Notes: generated by a model not told the origin, from the letters alone. A stretch of DNA of 57,871 bases from an uncultured Lachnospiraceae bacterium (GCA_949743325.1 CATJTQ010000098.1:1-57871); one strand, 5' to 3'; counted from the first letter of the stretch, positions 1 to 8,736 are shown. Translations and numbers: made by a program.

Positions 1-531
1 ATCAATACCCGTGCAGATGAGATAGAGTGTTTTGTCAGCGAAATCACAAAGGCGGCAAGCGAGGATGTTATGAACTTTGAGGTCACACAGGGGGAGGCTT
101 TCTTAAGCGTTATCATCACAAGGATAGAGGCAAGATATGCTCCCCGGCTTGCCATGTCGGGAACGGAGCTTGCGATTCAGAAATATGATGACTGCATTCT
201 TTCCTGCGACCCAGATCGTCTTACAGAGTGCATGCAAAATCTGATCGAAAATGCGATCAAATACGGTGACGGTAGACGAATTGAGATTAGCTTTGATAAA
301 GTGGACGGTTGTGAGCTTATCACGGTATCAAATACAGGCTGTACTCTTGAAGCGAAAGAACTGCCGCAGATATTCGAGAGCTTTCATCGTGGAAATAATG
401 CGGACAGGGTGCAGGGCAACGGGCTTGGACTTTTCATATGCAAAAGGCTGATGTGGCTTATGAATGGAGAGGTATATGCTGATATTCGTGATAAGTGCTT
501 TTATATAACGCTTGTTGTTAAAATGGCGTAA
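1..531 (+). CDS. sensor histidine kinase, C-terminal part (5' end outside window)
   Basis: The reading frame is open from the first base, so the protein is cut by the window edge and only its last 176 codons are seen. It contains the HATPase domain of a membrane sensor kinase: an N-box (NLIENAIKYG, about 236-265), a G1-like segment (VSNTG) and a G2 box (GNGLGL) near the end. The phospho-accepting histidine and sensor lie upstream of the window. The G1 box lacks the usual DxGxG aspartate (it reads SNTGC), a variation seen in some kinases of mobile resistance elements. A partner response regulator would be expected upstream. Just downstream is IS3-family debris, so this is the right end of an accessory segment. 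Confidence 0.85.
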   Translation: MNTRADEIECFVSEITKAASEDVMNFEVTQGEAFLSVIITRIEARYAPRLAMSGTELAIQKYDDCILSCDPDRLTECMQNLIENAIKYGDGRRIEISFDKVDGCELITVSNTGCTLEAKELPQIFESFHRGNNADRVQGNGLGLFICKRLMWLMNGEVYADIRDKCFYITLVVKMA

Positions 532-545
532 GGTGACAGCTTCTT

Positions 546-853
546 GTCTGGGGCGAAAATTGTCTCCAATCAAGGTATCTGAGGAAGAAACTGTCACCAT
601 TAAGGCGTATAAAGCTCTAAAGAAAGCCAGAATCTTAAGATTGAGAATGAAATACTAAAAAAATGCAATATTCGTAAAAAAACAATAGCCGAGATTGTGG
701 CTTTTATCCAGAATAACTTAACTAATTAATCTGTGCAACAGCTTCGCAGTGCTTTGAAATTCTCAAGAAGCACCTATTTCAAGGCTCTGATTTGTGTACC
801 TTCAAACAGGCGGCAGGAGTACGAAAAGTTTGGAAGGAAAGTGAAACAGGCAT
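546..853 (+). mobile_element. decayed IS3-family transposase (orfA end and orfB start)
   Basis: Conceptual translation in two frames gives an orfA-type tail (SPIKVSEEETVTIKAYKAL, then after a frameshift NLKIENEILKK) and then the N-terminus of an IS3-type orfB (IVAFIQNNLTN, stop, SVQQLRSALKFSRSTYFKAL, VPSNRRQEYEKFGRKVKQA, stop). Frameshifts and internal stops (for example TAA at about 727) make it non-functional. The DDE catalytic core is absent. No terminal inverted repeats or target duplication could be identified, so this is an old remnant of an insertion and not a mobile copy. The family assignment rests on recalled similarity to IS3/IS150-type orfA and orfB proteins. Confidence 0.7.
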
Positions 854-901
854 AAAACATATCATTTGACATCAATCTAAAAGCATGTCACGGCATTTTT
901 A

Positions 902-930
902 TTGTAAGTATATCGAATAAGTGGTAAAAT
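902..930 (+). promoter_or_regulatory. candidate sigma-A promoter of the AgrA/AgrC-like pair
   Basis: TTGTAA (902-907), a 17-base spacer and TAAAAT (925-930). Transcription would start near 937, before a good ribosome binding site (GAGGTGAT, about 947-954) for the gene at 958. Confidence 0.4.
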
Positions 931-957
931 AATATATTCGGAAAATGAGGTGATACT

Positions 958-1668
958 ATGCTATATCTTGCAATTTGTGACGATGACCGATATATATTGG
1001 AAAAATTAAAAAATTTAGTGAGAGATTTTTTTGCAAAAAACAATATTGATATAATAATTATGCTATTCGCAAGCGGAGAAGAATTATTACAGTGTGAAAA
1101 TCATATAGATATTGTTTTCCTTGATATTCAAATGAAAAAATTAAATGGAATGGAAACGGCAAAAAAACTTCGTCAGTCAGATTTTAAAGGTTTTTTAATT
1201 TTTATTACTATTTTGAAAGAAATGGTATTCCGTGCTTTTGAGGTACAGGCTTTTGATTATCTGTTGAAACCAGTTCAAGAAGATTGTTTCTCGAAAACTA
1301 TGTATCGTTTGTTAGATTGTTTGAAAAAAACAGGGGATAAAAACTTGCTTATCCGTATTGGATATGAAAGCAGACTGATCCCATTTGACGATATAGTTTT
1401 TTGTGAGGTGATTGACAGAAAAATATATTTGCATTTAGTATCGTCAGAAGTGATTGGTTATTACGAAAAAATAGAGGGTTTAGAAAAGAGATTGACCTCA
1501 TGCTTTTATAAATGTCATAGAAGTTTTTTAATCAATCTGAAATATGTGAGAAGTTATAAAAACGGAGCGGTGTATATGAAGGGTGGTAAAGAAATACCCA
1601 TATCACGTTTACGGAGTAAAGACTTTTCAAATGTCATTTTACAGTATATGAAAGACGGGTGGATATAA
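958..1668 (+). CDS. LytTR-family response regulator (AgrA/ComE type)
   Basis: A 236-residue cytoplasmic response regulator. The receiver domain (about 1-120) has the acidic pocket CDDD (residues 7-10), the phospho-acceptor Asp56 in VFLDIQM, and the conserved lysine in YLLKPV. The C-terminal half (about 135-236) is a LytTR DNA-binding domain, with the family pattern YKCHRSFLINL followed by a basic end. Regulators of this type bind direct repeats upstream of peptide-pheromone, bacteriocin or virulence genes. Its stop is three bases before the start of the histidine kinase, so the two are one operon. RBS GAGGTGAT. The target genes cannot be read from the sequence. Confidence 0.9.
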   Translation: MLYLAICDDDRYILEKLKNLVRDFFAKNNIDIIIMLFASGEELLQCENHIDIVFLDIQMKKLNGMETAKKLRQSDFKGFLIFITILKEMVFRAFEVQAFDYLLKPVQEDCFSKTMYRLLDCLKKTGDKNLLIRIGYESRLIPFDDIVFCEVIDRKIYLHLVSSEVIGYYEKIEGLEKRLTSCFYKCHRSFLINLKYVRSYKNGAVYMKGGKEIPISRLRSKDFSNVILQYMKDGWI

Positions 1669-1671
1669 AAT

Positions 1672-2988
1672 ATGAATTATTTAGATTTTTTCAACCGTTA
1701 TATTATGACAGGTGTACAGATATTTATTGGTTTTGTTTTTTACACAAAATTTTTGAAAAAGAAGGTAAAGCCAATATGCTATTTACTGTTTGCAATATTA
1801 GGCACTGTAATCATTCAAACGATTAAAGTGGGGAATATAGTGGAATTTGTACTATATGTCCTGTTGCTTTCTGCAAGCGGATTCTTTCTATACAAAATCC
1901 ATAATATTTCTGTTGTTTTATATGCAGTTATCACAGTTGAAATCATGCAATTTATGTTTGGGATTTTCAATTCTATTTTGTCTATTTTATATCCATTAAC
2001 CGTAACAACCAATCTAAAATCGATAGGCATTATATTCATGCTGTTAGGATATTTGTCGTTACCCACGGCAATTATCTGTTACTATATAGCAGACAGATTC
2101 TTTTCGTATGATGAAACAATAAATAGTCAATATACGCTTATGTTTTTGACACCTACATTGATGATATTTTTAACTGGGGAATATATTAGTTCTTCAATTT
2201 ATGGCAATACAATTATCACGGACAATAACGGGAAAATCATAGGCGCAAACCATTATCAAATGCTTATTATACAGTTTTTGGGGATAGCAAGTTTGTTTTG
2301 TATCATGTTCTCTTATAAAAAGTTATTAGAAAATTTCTGTTTAAATACCAAATTGTCGCTGCTTGAGCAGGAAGAATATTCTTTAAACCAGTATGTAATA
2401 GAAGCAAAAAGCAGATATGAAAAAACAAAGTCATTCCGACATGACATAAAAAACCATATAACTGTCTTAAAAAAACTGATACAAGAAGAAAAAATAGAAC
2501 AGGCAGTAAATTACATGGGCGGCATGGAAGAAATAACAGAAGAACTGTCATTTCCATGCAGTACCAATAATCCGATAGCGGATATTTTGATAGAGAACAA
2601 ATTAGGAATAGCAAAAGATATTGGGATAGATATTTCCTGTTCTTTAACTTTGCCATATCCATGTTCCATTCGTGATATTGATTTTGCTGTTATCCTCTCT
2701 AATGCTTTGGACAATGCGGTAAATGCCTGTAAAAACATGGAGCATGATTCTGAAAAATATATTCGTATAGCTGGGAAAATACAAGGAGATTTTATTTTGC
2801 TTGAAATTGAGAACAGTTTCCAGAAAAAGGGATTGCCCAGAAAAGGAACAGGGCTTTTAAACATAAAGACTATTGCGGAAAAATATCATGGTGCGGTGAA
2901 TATAAAGGTACAGGACAATGTTTTCATACTCAGCGTATTGCTTATCATTCCACAGCATTCAGAAAGCATTTCACAGCAAATCAGTTAA
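1672..2988 (+). CDS. GHKL sensor histidine kinase (AgrC-like)
   Basis: A 438-residue membrane kinase. The first roughly 210 residues are a string of hydrophobic segments (about six membrane helices), as in peptide-pheromone receptors. A cytoplasmic linker leads to the phospho-acceptor motif SFRHDIKNH (His near residue 257), typical of the SpoOB_a/GHKL class. The HATPase part follows, with N-box residues in LSNALDNAVNAC and a glycine-rich GTGLLNI box. It presumably phosphorylates the LytTR regulator encoded immediately upstream. Unlike a complete agr locus, no AgrB peptidase or AgrD pro-peptide gene lies alongside, so the signal is either made elsewhere or is foreign. Confidence 0.88.
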   Translation: MNYLDFFNRYIMTGVQIFIGFVFYTKFLKKKVKPICYLLFAILGTVIIQTIKVGNIVEFVLYVLLLSASGFFLYKIHNISVVLYAVITVEIMQFMFGIFNSILSILYPLTVTTNLKSIGIIFMLLGYLSLPTAIICYYIADRFFSYDETINSQYTLMFLTPTLMIFLTGEYISSSIYGNTIITDNNGKIIGANHYQMLIIQFLGIASLFCIMFSYKKLLENFCLNTKLSLLEQEEYSLNQYVIEAKSRYEKTKSFRHDIKNHITVLKKLIQEEKIEQAVNYMGGMEEITEELSFPCSTNNPIADILIENKLGIAKDIGIDISCSLTLPYPCSIRDIDFAVILSNALDNAVNACKNMEHDSEKYIRIAGKIQGDFILLEIENSFQKKGLPRKGTGLLNIKTIAEKYHGAVNIKVQDNVFILSVLLIIPQHSESISQQIS

Positions 2989-3074
2989 ATGCTGGTTTTG
3001 ATTGCCGAAAAAGTGAATATAGGGATCTTATTCAGAGATAAGACACCTAAAATAAAAACAGGAGGGCATACGAT

Positions 3075-3587
3075 ATGTCAATGGAAATCAATGGAAATTA
3101 CGGTCATCATAAAGCGAATTATGCGGAGCCGATAAAATCTGAACAGGTGCAGACAAGGAAAATGCAGGAGGATAAAGAAGAATCGGCGGGTAAGAAGTCT
3201 GTGTCACAGGACGAATATATCAGCAGTGAAAAATCGGCGACAAAACCAACCGGCTTATATCGGTTAGGGCAGGACGAGAATGGAAATCCCAAAGTTTTAT
3301 TTGATGACCCTAAGAAAACAGGCGGTACAGATGCAAAAGGACAGCCGAAAACAAAATTTGATATTCCCGAAAAATCAGCCGAAAAGTGTACTGCAAATAC
3401 TGATAAAGTAGACCGGGAAATAGAGAAATTGAAAGAGGAAAAGCAGCAGTTGGAAAAGCAGATACAGTCGGCTTCAGGAAATGAAAAGAAAGTTCGGGAA
3501 TTGGAAAGAAAATTAGCTCAAATAGAGAGTGAGTTAAGCCAGAAAGATAATGATACATACAGGAGGCAGAATGCAGAGGTTTCATAA
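3075..3587 (+). CDS. hypothetical charged coiled-coil protein
   Basis: A 170-residue, very polar protein without signal peptide or membrane segment; I do not recognise a named domain. The N-terminal two thirds are low-complexity, rich in Lys, Glu, Ser, Gly and Pro, with a GLYRLGQDENGNPKVLFDDP block. Residues about 112-160 form an uninterrupted heptad-like Lys/Glu/Leu coiled coil. A strong RBS (AGGAGGG, 3060-3066) supports the start. Similar proteins are, from memory, frequent in Lachnospiraceae accessory regions, which fits the nearby IS remnant. It may be co-transcribed with the agr-like pair (86-base gap, no terminator seen). Function unknown. Confidence 0.75.
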   Translation: MSMEINGNYGHHKANYAEPIKSEQVQTRKMQEDKEESAGKKSVSQDEYISSEKSATKPTGLYRLGQDENGNPKVLFDDPKKTGGTDAKGQPKTKFDIPEKSAEKCTANTDKVDREIEKLKEEKQQLEKQIQSASGNEKKVRELERKLAQIESELSQKDNDTYRRQNAEVS

Positions 3588-3595
3588 CAGAAAGG

Positions 3596-3740
3596 CTTTC
3601 GGCAATAGCAACGACTATACTCTTTTCAACGGTAATGCCCAATGGGACAAACAGATTTTCTTTTGCAAAATCCAATACCGATTGTTCTTTTACTTTTACA
3701 AATATACCTGATAAAATGTCGAGACCGATAAGCGGAGCAT
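3596..3740 (-). pseudogene. fragment of a serine hydrolase (class C beta-lactamase-like)
   Basis: Read on the minus strand, about 45 codons give LDILSGIFVKV, EQSVLDFAKENLFVPLGITVE. This matches the conserved segment of the pfam00144 beta-lactamase/D-peptidase family around 'LLSxILTKxTGxSxLDFAKENLFxPLGI'. Neither the SxxK active site nor the remainder of the domain is present, and the frame then runs into the 3' end of the hypothetical gene at 3075-3587. It is therefore a stranded remnant left by a deletion or insertion. Confidence 0.45.
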
Positions 3741-3789
3741 ATCTAAATTTTCTGATATGTCGTTCTCTAATTGTGTTAAAATTAGCCTA

Positions 3790-3836
3790 TTGACAAATGT
3801 GTATAGTATGAATATAATTATAACGGCCGTTTTAAT
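3790..3836 (+). promoter_or_regulatory. consensus promoter with palindromic operator for the TetR gene
   Basis: A perfect sigma-A promoter: TTGACA (3790-3795), a 17-base spacer and TATAAT (3813-3818). Covering the start point is the palindrome AACGGCCGTT (3822-3831), which extends with one mismatched pair to a 20-base symmetrical site (3817-3836). A site at +1 of a TetR gene is the usual arrangement for autorepression. Confidence 0.7.
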
Positions 3837-3880
3837 ACATGTGTTGCAAAACAAGAGATTTAACATAAGGAGGATATAAG

Positions 3881-4459
3881 ATGCCGCCCAAAGCAAAATT
3901 TACAAAAGATGATATTATTCAAGCTGGTTTAGATATAGTAAAAAAAAATGGAATAGATGCTTTAACTGCCAGAGCATTGGGGAGCAAACTGGGTAGTTCT
4001 TCCAGACCCATTTTTACAGTGTTTCAAAATATGGAAGAAGTGCAGGAGGAAGTGAAACACTCGGTACAATTGCTTTATGACGAATATGTCAGGAAAGGAC
4101 TAGAGCAAGAATTAGCATTTAAGGGTGTAGGAAAACAATATATTCTTTTTGCAATTCAAGAGCCAAAATTGTTTCAACTGCTTTTTATGACAGAACAAAA
4201 GAAAAAAACGGCAGTTGTAAGTCTAATGCCAATCATAGATGATAACTACGAAGATATTTTATTGTCTGTTCAAAAAGGATATGATTTATCCGCAAATATG
4301 GCGGAACAGTTATATCGGCATTTGTGGATTTACACACATGGTATTGCGGTACTTTGTGCGACCAATATGTGTGTATTTACTGAAGAAGAAATAAATAACA
4401 TGATTACACAAGTATTCAAAGGTATATTAAAAGAACTTAAGCAGCAAGAATCTTTATAA
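3881..4459 (+). CDS. TetR/AcrR-family transcriptional regulator
   Basis: A 192-residue repressor. The N-terminal helix-turn-helix (about 8-52) reads TKDDIIQAGLDIV, then LTARALGSKLG. The C-terminal part is an all-helical ligand-binding domain with aromatic and hydrophobic stretches. RBS AAGGAGGAT. Its consensus promoter overlaps a palindrome that probably serves as its own operator. The two ABC exporter genes to the right run towards it on the opposite strand. Such regulators often control a neighbouring multidrug or peptide exporter, but the AACGGCCGTT motif was not seen upstream of those genes, so their control by this protein is unproven. Confidence 0.9.
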   Translation: MPPKAKFTKDDIIQAGLDIVKKNGIDALTARALGSKLGSSSRPIFTVFQNMEEVQEEVKHSVQLLYDEYVRKGLEQELAFKGVGKQYILFAIQEPKLFQLLFMTEQKKKTAVVSLMPIIDDNYEDILLSVQKGYDLSANMAEQLYRHLWIYTHGIAVLCATNMCVFTEEEINNMITQVFKGILKELKQQESL

Positions 4460-4726
4460 AAGAATGTTAAACTTTAATAAAATATTTTTTGTATAAGAGA
4501 GGATAATTGTTACCTATTGCACCCCAATATATCAATAAAAAGATATATAAAATTGCAGTGGTGCTGAAAACTTATAATATTTTAACAAGTAATCAATACA
4601 TAGTGCAACAAGCGGCAGATAAGAAAATTATCTAACAATATTGTTTTTGGTAATTTAATAATAAGTTTTGCAATGTTAAAGTAAGCGTTTATTTTTAATA
4701 TAAAAAGAAAATTTAATAATTTAACT

Positions 4727-6571
4727 TTACAGACAATTTTGCTCCTGTCTATATTTTTCTGCCTGCATATTAAACATTTCCGCATACTTTCCGTTTAATT
4801 GCATCAATTTTTCATGACTGCCTTCCTCTATGATTTCACCGTTAGATAACATAATTATACGGTCGGCATTTTTTGTTGTAGAAAGACGATGCGATATAAA
4901 TATGACAGTTTTATCTTTAGCAGCCTCTAACATACTTTGATTTACATTATATTCGCTGATAGGGTCCAATGCACTTGAAGGTTCATCTAATATAACTATG
5001 CTGCAATCTCGAGGGAAAATTCTGGCAATTGCAACTTTCTGCGCTTCACCACCTGACAAATTAATACCATCTTTATCAAATTCTCTCGTTAGACTTGTGT
5101 TTATTCCATTCTTTAAAGTATTTAATTTTTCATCAAAACCACTTTGACGGAGCGCTTCTATAATTAGCTGTTCATCCTTATCTTCCACACAATCCATTTT
5201 GACATTTTCACCTATCGTTGCTGCAAATATTTGATAATCCTGAAATACAACACCAAAATATTTTCTATAATCTGTAATAGAAAAATTGCTAATATTTGTG
5301 TCGCCAAGATTTATTTCACCTTCTGCTGCATCATATAAACGCATTAAAAGTTTAATTAAAGTAGATTTGCCAGCGCCATTGTATCCCACTAATGCAACCT
5401 TTTCTCCAGGGTGAATTGTTAAATTAATATTTTTCAATGTAGGTTCTTTCAAGCTTTCATAAGTAAAACTGACATTGGCAAGACATAATGGTTTTGGCGT
5501 ACTCGGCATTTCTTTTGGATGTTTAGCGTCCTGCAGTTTTGGTTCATACTCTATAAATGTACGAAAACGTTCAATATAGAGGCTATGCTTGTGAAATGTT
5601 GTAAAACTTGTTATTAGGCCCTGAAGATCGTTTTGCAGTTTACCAGTACCAGAATACAAAGCATAAAAAGATCCATATGTAAATGCATTTTTCACAATAG
5701 TTTTATAAAGAAGATAACCAATATAAATAATATCTATTAATATTGTATTTGTAATGGTATATACAGCAAAATCCCATTTCACCATTTTTTTTGAATATTT
5801 GTTTATTGTCTCTATTAGTTTATTATTTGAAATTTTAAAATTTTCAATAAGCTTGCCTTTTACCGCATTTAATCGGACTTCTTTTGCATACTCTGGCTGA
5901 TATAAAACACGGCTCGTATAATCTCTTCGTCTTTGTATTGGTGTTTGATTTGCAGACAATTCATACTCTATTTTATTACATGCTACACTCCCTGCAAATG
6001 TAAATGACACAACAATTAAAGCTACAAAAATACCGCATAAGTCAACACTGACTATAATGGCAATTACACTTGCGACCGATGTTAAATTATAGATAAATTC
6101 ACCAAGACTATCTAATACGGATAGTGCTTTTTCATTAGCTTCTCCCATTGCCCATACAAAGTCTGTATAAAATTTGGGATTATCATAACATGCAAGTTCC
6201 ATTTCATGAGCCTTCAAAAAAAGCTCACTATGCATTTTCTGATAAAGTATTTCCTTTTTTTGTGAAAGATAACTTCCTTCATAAATGGACTGCATTAAAA
6301 TCATTACAACATTAGCACTTACAGCAATTATAATAACTATAAGTACATATTCAATTGATTTTTCTTTTTGTACTGCATCAAGCACTGACTTGGCGACATA
6401 TACATAACTTAATACACCTGCAATTGCTCTAATAATTTTCAATATTACATTATAAATGATTAGACCAGGTGTATATTTAAAAATATATTTAAGCATAAAC
6501 AAGTTATTAGAAACCATTCTTAATGTATTAAACTTTTTATTCTGTTTAATGAAATCTCTATTATTTCCCAT
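4727..6571 (-). CDS. ABC exporter half-transporter (membrane + ATPase), second gene of pair
   Basis: 614 residues: an N-terminal ABC transmembrane region (about 30-330, several hydrophobic helices) and a C-terminal ATPase. Walker A GYNGAGKST lies near residue 395, followed by a Q-loop, signature LSGGEAQK, Walker B IVILDEPSSALD and a switch-histidine region FISHRLST. RBS AGGAGG 7-8 bases before the ATG. It follows the other half-transporter by 9 bases, and the proteins are clearly paralogous, so they probably form a heterodimeric exporter of lipid, peptide or drug substrates. The gene ends convergently with the TetR gene; the 267 bases between them are AT-rich, with only weak short hairpins (about 4617-4647). 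Confidence 0.9.
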   Translation of the reverse strand: MGNNRDFIKQNKKFNTLRMVSNNLFMLKYIFKYTPGLIIYNVILKIIRAIAGVLSYVYVAKSVLDAVQKEKSIEYVLIVIIIAVSANVVMILMQSIYEGSYLSQKKEILYQKMHSELFLKAHEMELACYDNPKFYTDFVWAMGEANEKALSVLDSLGEFIYNLTSVASVIAIIVSVDLCGIFVALIVVSFTFAGSVACNKIEYELSANQTPIQRRRDYTSRVLYQPEYAKEVRLNAVKGKLIENFKISNNKLIETINKYSKKMVKWDFAVYTITNTILIDIIYIGYLLYKTIVKNAFTYGSFYALYSGTGKLQNDLQGLITSFTTFHKHSLYIERFRTFIEYEPKLQDAKHPKEMPSTPKPLCLANVSFTYESLKEPTLKNINLTIHPGEKVALVGYNGAGKSTLIKLLMRLYDAAEGEINLGDTNISNFSITDYRKYFGVVFQDYQIFAATIGENVKMDCVEDKDEQLIIEALRQSGFDEKLNTLKNGINTSLTREFDKDGINLSGGEAQKVAIARIFPRDCSIVILDEPSSALDPISEYNVNQSMLEAAKDKTVIFISHRLSTTKNADRIIMLSNGEIIEEGSHEKLMQLNGKYAEMFNMQAEKYRQEQNCL

Positions 6572-6580
6572 TATATCCTC

Positions 6581-8383
6581 CTATACATAATTTTCCGCTT
6601 GAAAACGGAACATCTGTGCATACTTTCCGTTCTTGTTCATAAGTTGTGAATGACTTCCGGCTTCAACTATTTCACCATTTTCAAGCATATAGATTCTATC
6701 TGCAAGAACTGCAGAGGATAATCTATGTGAAATAAAAATAACTGATTTATCTTTACATGCTCGAAGCATACTTTCATACATTTTATATTCTGCTATAGGG
6801 TCTAACGCACTTGATGGTTCGTCCAAAATTGCTACAGAGCTACCCTTTGCAAACACTCGGGCTATGGCAATCTTTTGAAATTCTCCGCCTGAAAGTTCAG
6901 CGCCTTCCTCATCAAATTCCCGTGTCAGCATTGTGTCCATTCCTTTAGATAATGTCATGACTTTATCATAAACACCGCTGTCACGCAATGCCTGTTCAAT
7001 CCTTGGGCGGTCTTCTTCATTTACAGAATCCATTAAAACATTTTCTGCAACAGTAAGTGACAACACTTTATAATCTTGAAATACAGTTCCAAACAGTTTT
7101 CTGTATGCCTGAACGTTATAATCTTTTATATTATAATTATTTAGAAGAATTTCACCTTCCGTAACATCATACAAACGCATTAAAAGTTTCACAAGTGTTG
7201 ATTTTCCTGCCCCGTTATGCCCGACAAGTGCAATTTTTTCTCCTTTTTCAATTTTCATATTTATATGTTTTAATACAGGTTGGGTTTGTCCAAAATATGT
7301 AAATGACACATCTTTAAAATATAAGTTAATGTTTCTTGCTTCAGGAATTCGTCCTTTCTGGCTCTCGGAGATTTTGGGTTTATATTCCAGAAAATCTTTT
7401 ACATTTTGAATGTACAGACTGGTATCTTGAACCTTAGAAAGTAATTTAGCAGCCCTCGTGAGACACCATGACAAATATCCAATTGCGCTGACAAGTACCA
7501 TATAATCACTTATCTTTATATTTTTTAAGAATAAAAGACGTACGGTTGAATAAACAATGACTCCCATTCCTGTGATAAGTTCATTAGTACTTCCCTGAAT
7601 AAAATTCAATAACCCAATTTTTAAGCCAAACTTTTTTGTATTATAAATAACGGACTCTGTCGCTTCTTTAAAATGTTTCATCATCATCGTGAATACATTG
7701 GTAAGTCGAATTTCTTTTGCATATTCTTTTTGATAAATGGTTCTCTTAATATATTCCTTTTCACGTTCTTTTGGTATGTTTTCTTGATACAATTTATATT
7801 TAGCCTGATTAATTTTCTTTCCGAAAAAATAGGTGGAAAACAGCGGGATGATACCAAGTAAAATTGCGTATCTGTCAATCATAACGATTTTTACAGAAGA
7901 AAAAAAAGTACAAAGAATACTGCATATAAGTTCTGGTAATACGTGAACAACAAGGAAAGCTCGTCCCTTTATTTGAGATACAGCCTTTGTATACTGGTTA
8001 TAAAATTGAGGATTTTCGTAACATTCCAGCTCAACGTCAGTTGCTTTTTCGTACATTCGTAAATGAAGATTTTCATAAAGTTTCTGATTGCCGACAGGGG
8101 AGACAGTTCTTTCATAAATTGCCCTGTACAATCCGCCTGTTCCCCAAAACAATCCAGCAATAATCAGAAAAAATAATACGGTATTAAAGTCAGTGTCTTC
8201 TTCAATAAATTTAAAAATTAATCCCATAAATATTATTAAATAAAACAAGCTGGAACCATATCTGTATCCTATGTAAAAAAACTCCCCTATTACCCTGCTG
8301 GGACAGGCTTCAAATGATAATTTTAGCAAATAAAAATTATTTTCTAAAGCATTCCATAAGCTGTCTTTTTTCTTATATTTCAT
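6581..8383 (-). CDS. ABC exporter half-transporter (membrane + ATPase), first gene of pair
   Basis: 600 residues: a transmembrane domain (about 20-320) and an ATPase with Walker A GHNGAGKST near residue 388, signature LSGGEFQK, Walker B VAILDEPSSALD and FISHRLSS. I place the start at 8383 because AAAGGA lies six bases before that ATG; the in-frame ATG at 8398 has no ribosome binding site. It is the partner of the downstream gene (9-base gap). Both ATPase halves keep the catalytic glutamate (DEPSS), so neither site looks degenerate, unlike many heterodimeric exporters. The substrate is unknown; the location among sensing and resistance genes suggests antimicrobial or peptide export. Confidence 0.9.
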   Translation of the reverse strand: MKYKKKDSLWNALENNFYLLKLSFEACPSRVIGEFFYIGYRYGSSLFYLIIFMGLIFKFIEEDTDFNTVLFFLIIAGLFWGTGGLYRAIYERTVSPVGNQKLYENLHLRMYEKATDVELECYENPQFYNQYTKAVSQIKGRAFLVVHVLPELICSILCTFFSSVKIVMIDRYAILLGIIPLFSTYFFGKKINQAKYKLYQENIPKEREKEYIKRTIYQKEYAKEIRLTNVFTMMMKHFKEATESVIYNTKKFGLKIGLLNFIQGSTNELITGMGVIVYSTVRLLFLKNIKISDYMVLVSAIGYLSWCLTRAAKLLSKVQDTSLYIQNVKDFLEYKPKISESQKGRIPEARNINLYFKDVSFTYFGQTQPVLKHINMKIEKGEKIALVGHNGAGKSTLVKLLMRLYDVTEGEILLNNYNIKDYNVQAYRKLFGTVFQDYKVLSLTVAENVLMDSVNEEDRPRIEQALRDSGVYDKVMTLSKGMDTMLTREFDEEGAELSGGEFQKIAIARVFAKGSSVAILDEPSSALDPIAEYKMYESMLRACKDKSVIFISHRLSSAVLADRIYMLENGEIVEAGSHSQLMNKNGKYAQMFRFQAENYV

Positions 8384-8438
8384 AATAAATCCTTTCATAT
8401 TACTAATTTTTTTTCTTTTTAAAATTATATTTTTCTTA

Positions 8439-8453
8439 TATGGTTATACCATA
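8439..8453. promoter_or_regulatory. palindrome upstream of the ABC exporter pair
   Basis: TATGGT-TAT-ACCATA, a perfect 15-base palindrome about 56 bases before the exporter start. Read on the minus strand it contains a -10-like TATAAC. It is a candidate operator/promoter element of the exporter operon. The rest of the gene-less stretch 8384-8736 is AT-rich and holds only this site and the elements at 8583-8633. Confidence 0.35.
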
Positions 8454-8582
8454 CAAAAACATATTTTACTATAGTTTTAGATAATAAAAAATTAACTATA
8501 TAATATTAGAATTGTAATTGCTCAATAAGTTAAGTTATTTTCATTGATTAATGATACAGCAAAGACGTTTATGTTTTGTAAT

Positions 8583-8633
8583 TAATGTTAGTTATTAACA
8601 TTATGGGCGCTATTAGAATTAATGTGGTATAAT
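8583..8633 (+). promoter_or_regulatory. inverted repeat and extended -10 promoter of the two-component/ABC operon
   Basis: A perfect inverted repeat TAATGTTA-N5-TAACATTA (8583-8603) sits directly upstream of an extended -10 box, TGGTATAAT (8625-8633). No good -35 lies at the expected place (8605-8610, GGGCGC), so this looks like an activator-dependent promoter with the activator site at the -35 edge, possibly autoregulated by the response regulator. Confidence 0.5.
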
Positions 8634-8736
8634 TTTCTTAGTAATATTACAGCAGAAAGAGGAAATTGCAGTTTTGCAATAAATATTATATTTGGTGTTT
8701 TACTATAACTATCAGATAATTAAGGGAGGTCTTATA

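Noticed and set aside
532-598. Inverted repeat GGTGACAGCTTCTT / AAGAAACTGTCACC
   Set aside because: One mismatch and a 39-base loop without U-tract; the right arm is part of the IS3 orfA remnant coding sequence, so it is likely chance.
2989-3074. Possible small peptide ORF (ATG at 2989) after the AgrC-like gene, as a pheromone precursor
   Set aside because: No ribosome binding site, no AgrD-like cysteine or amphipathic pattern, and the frame runs into the next gene.
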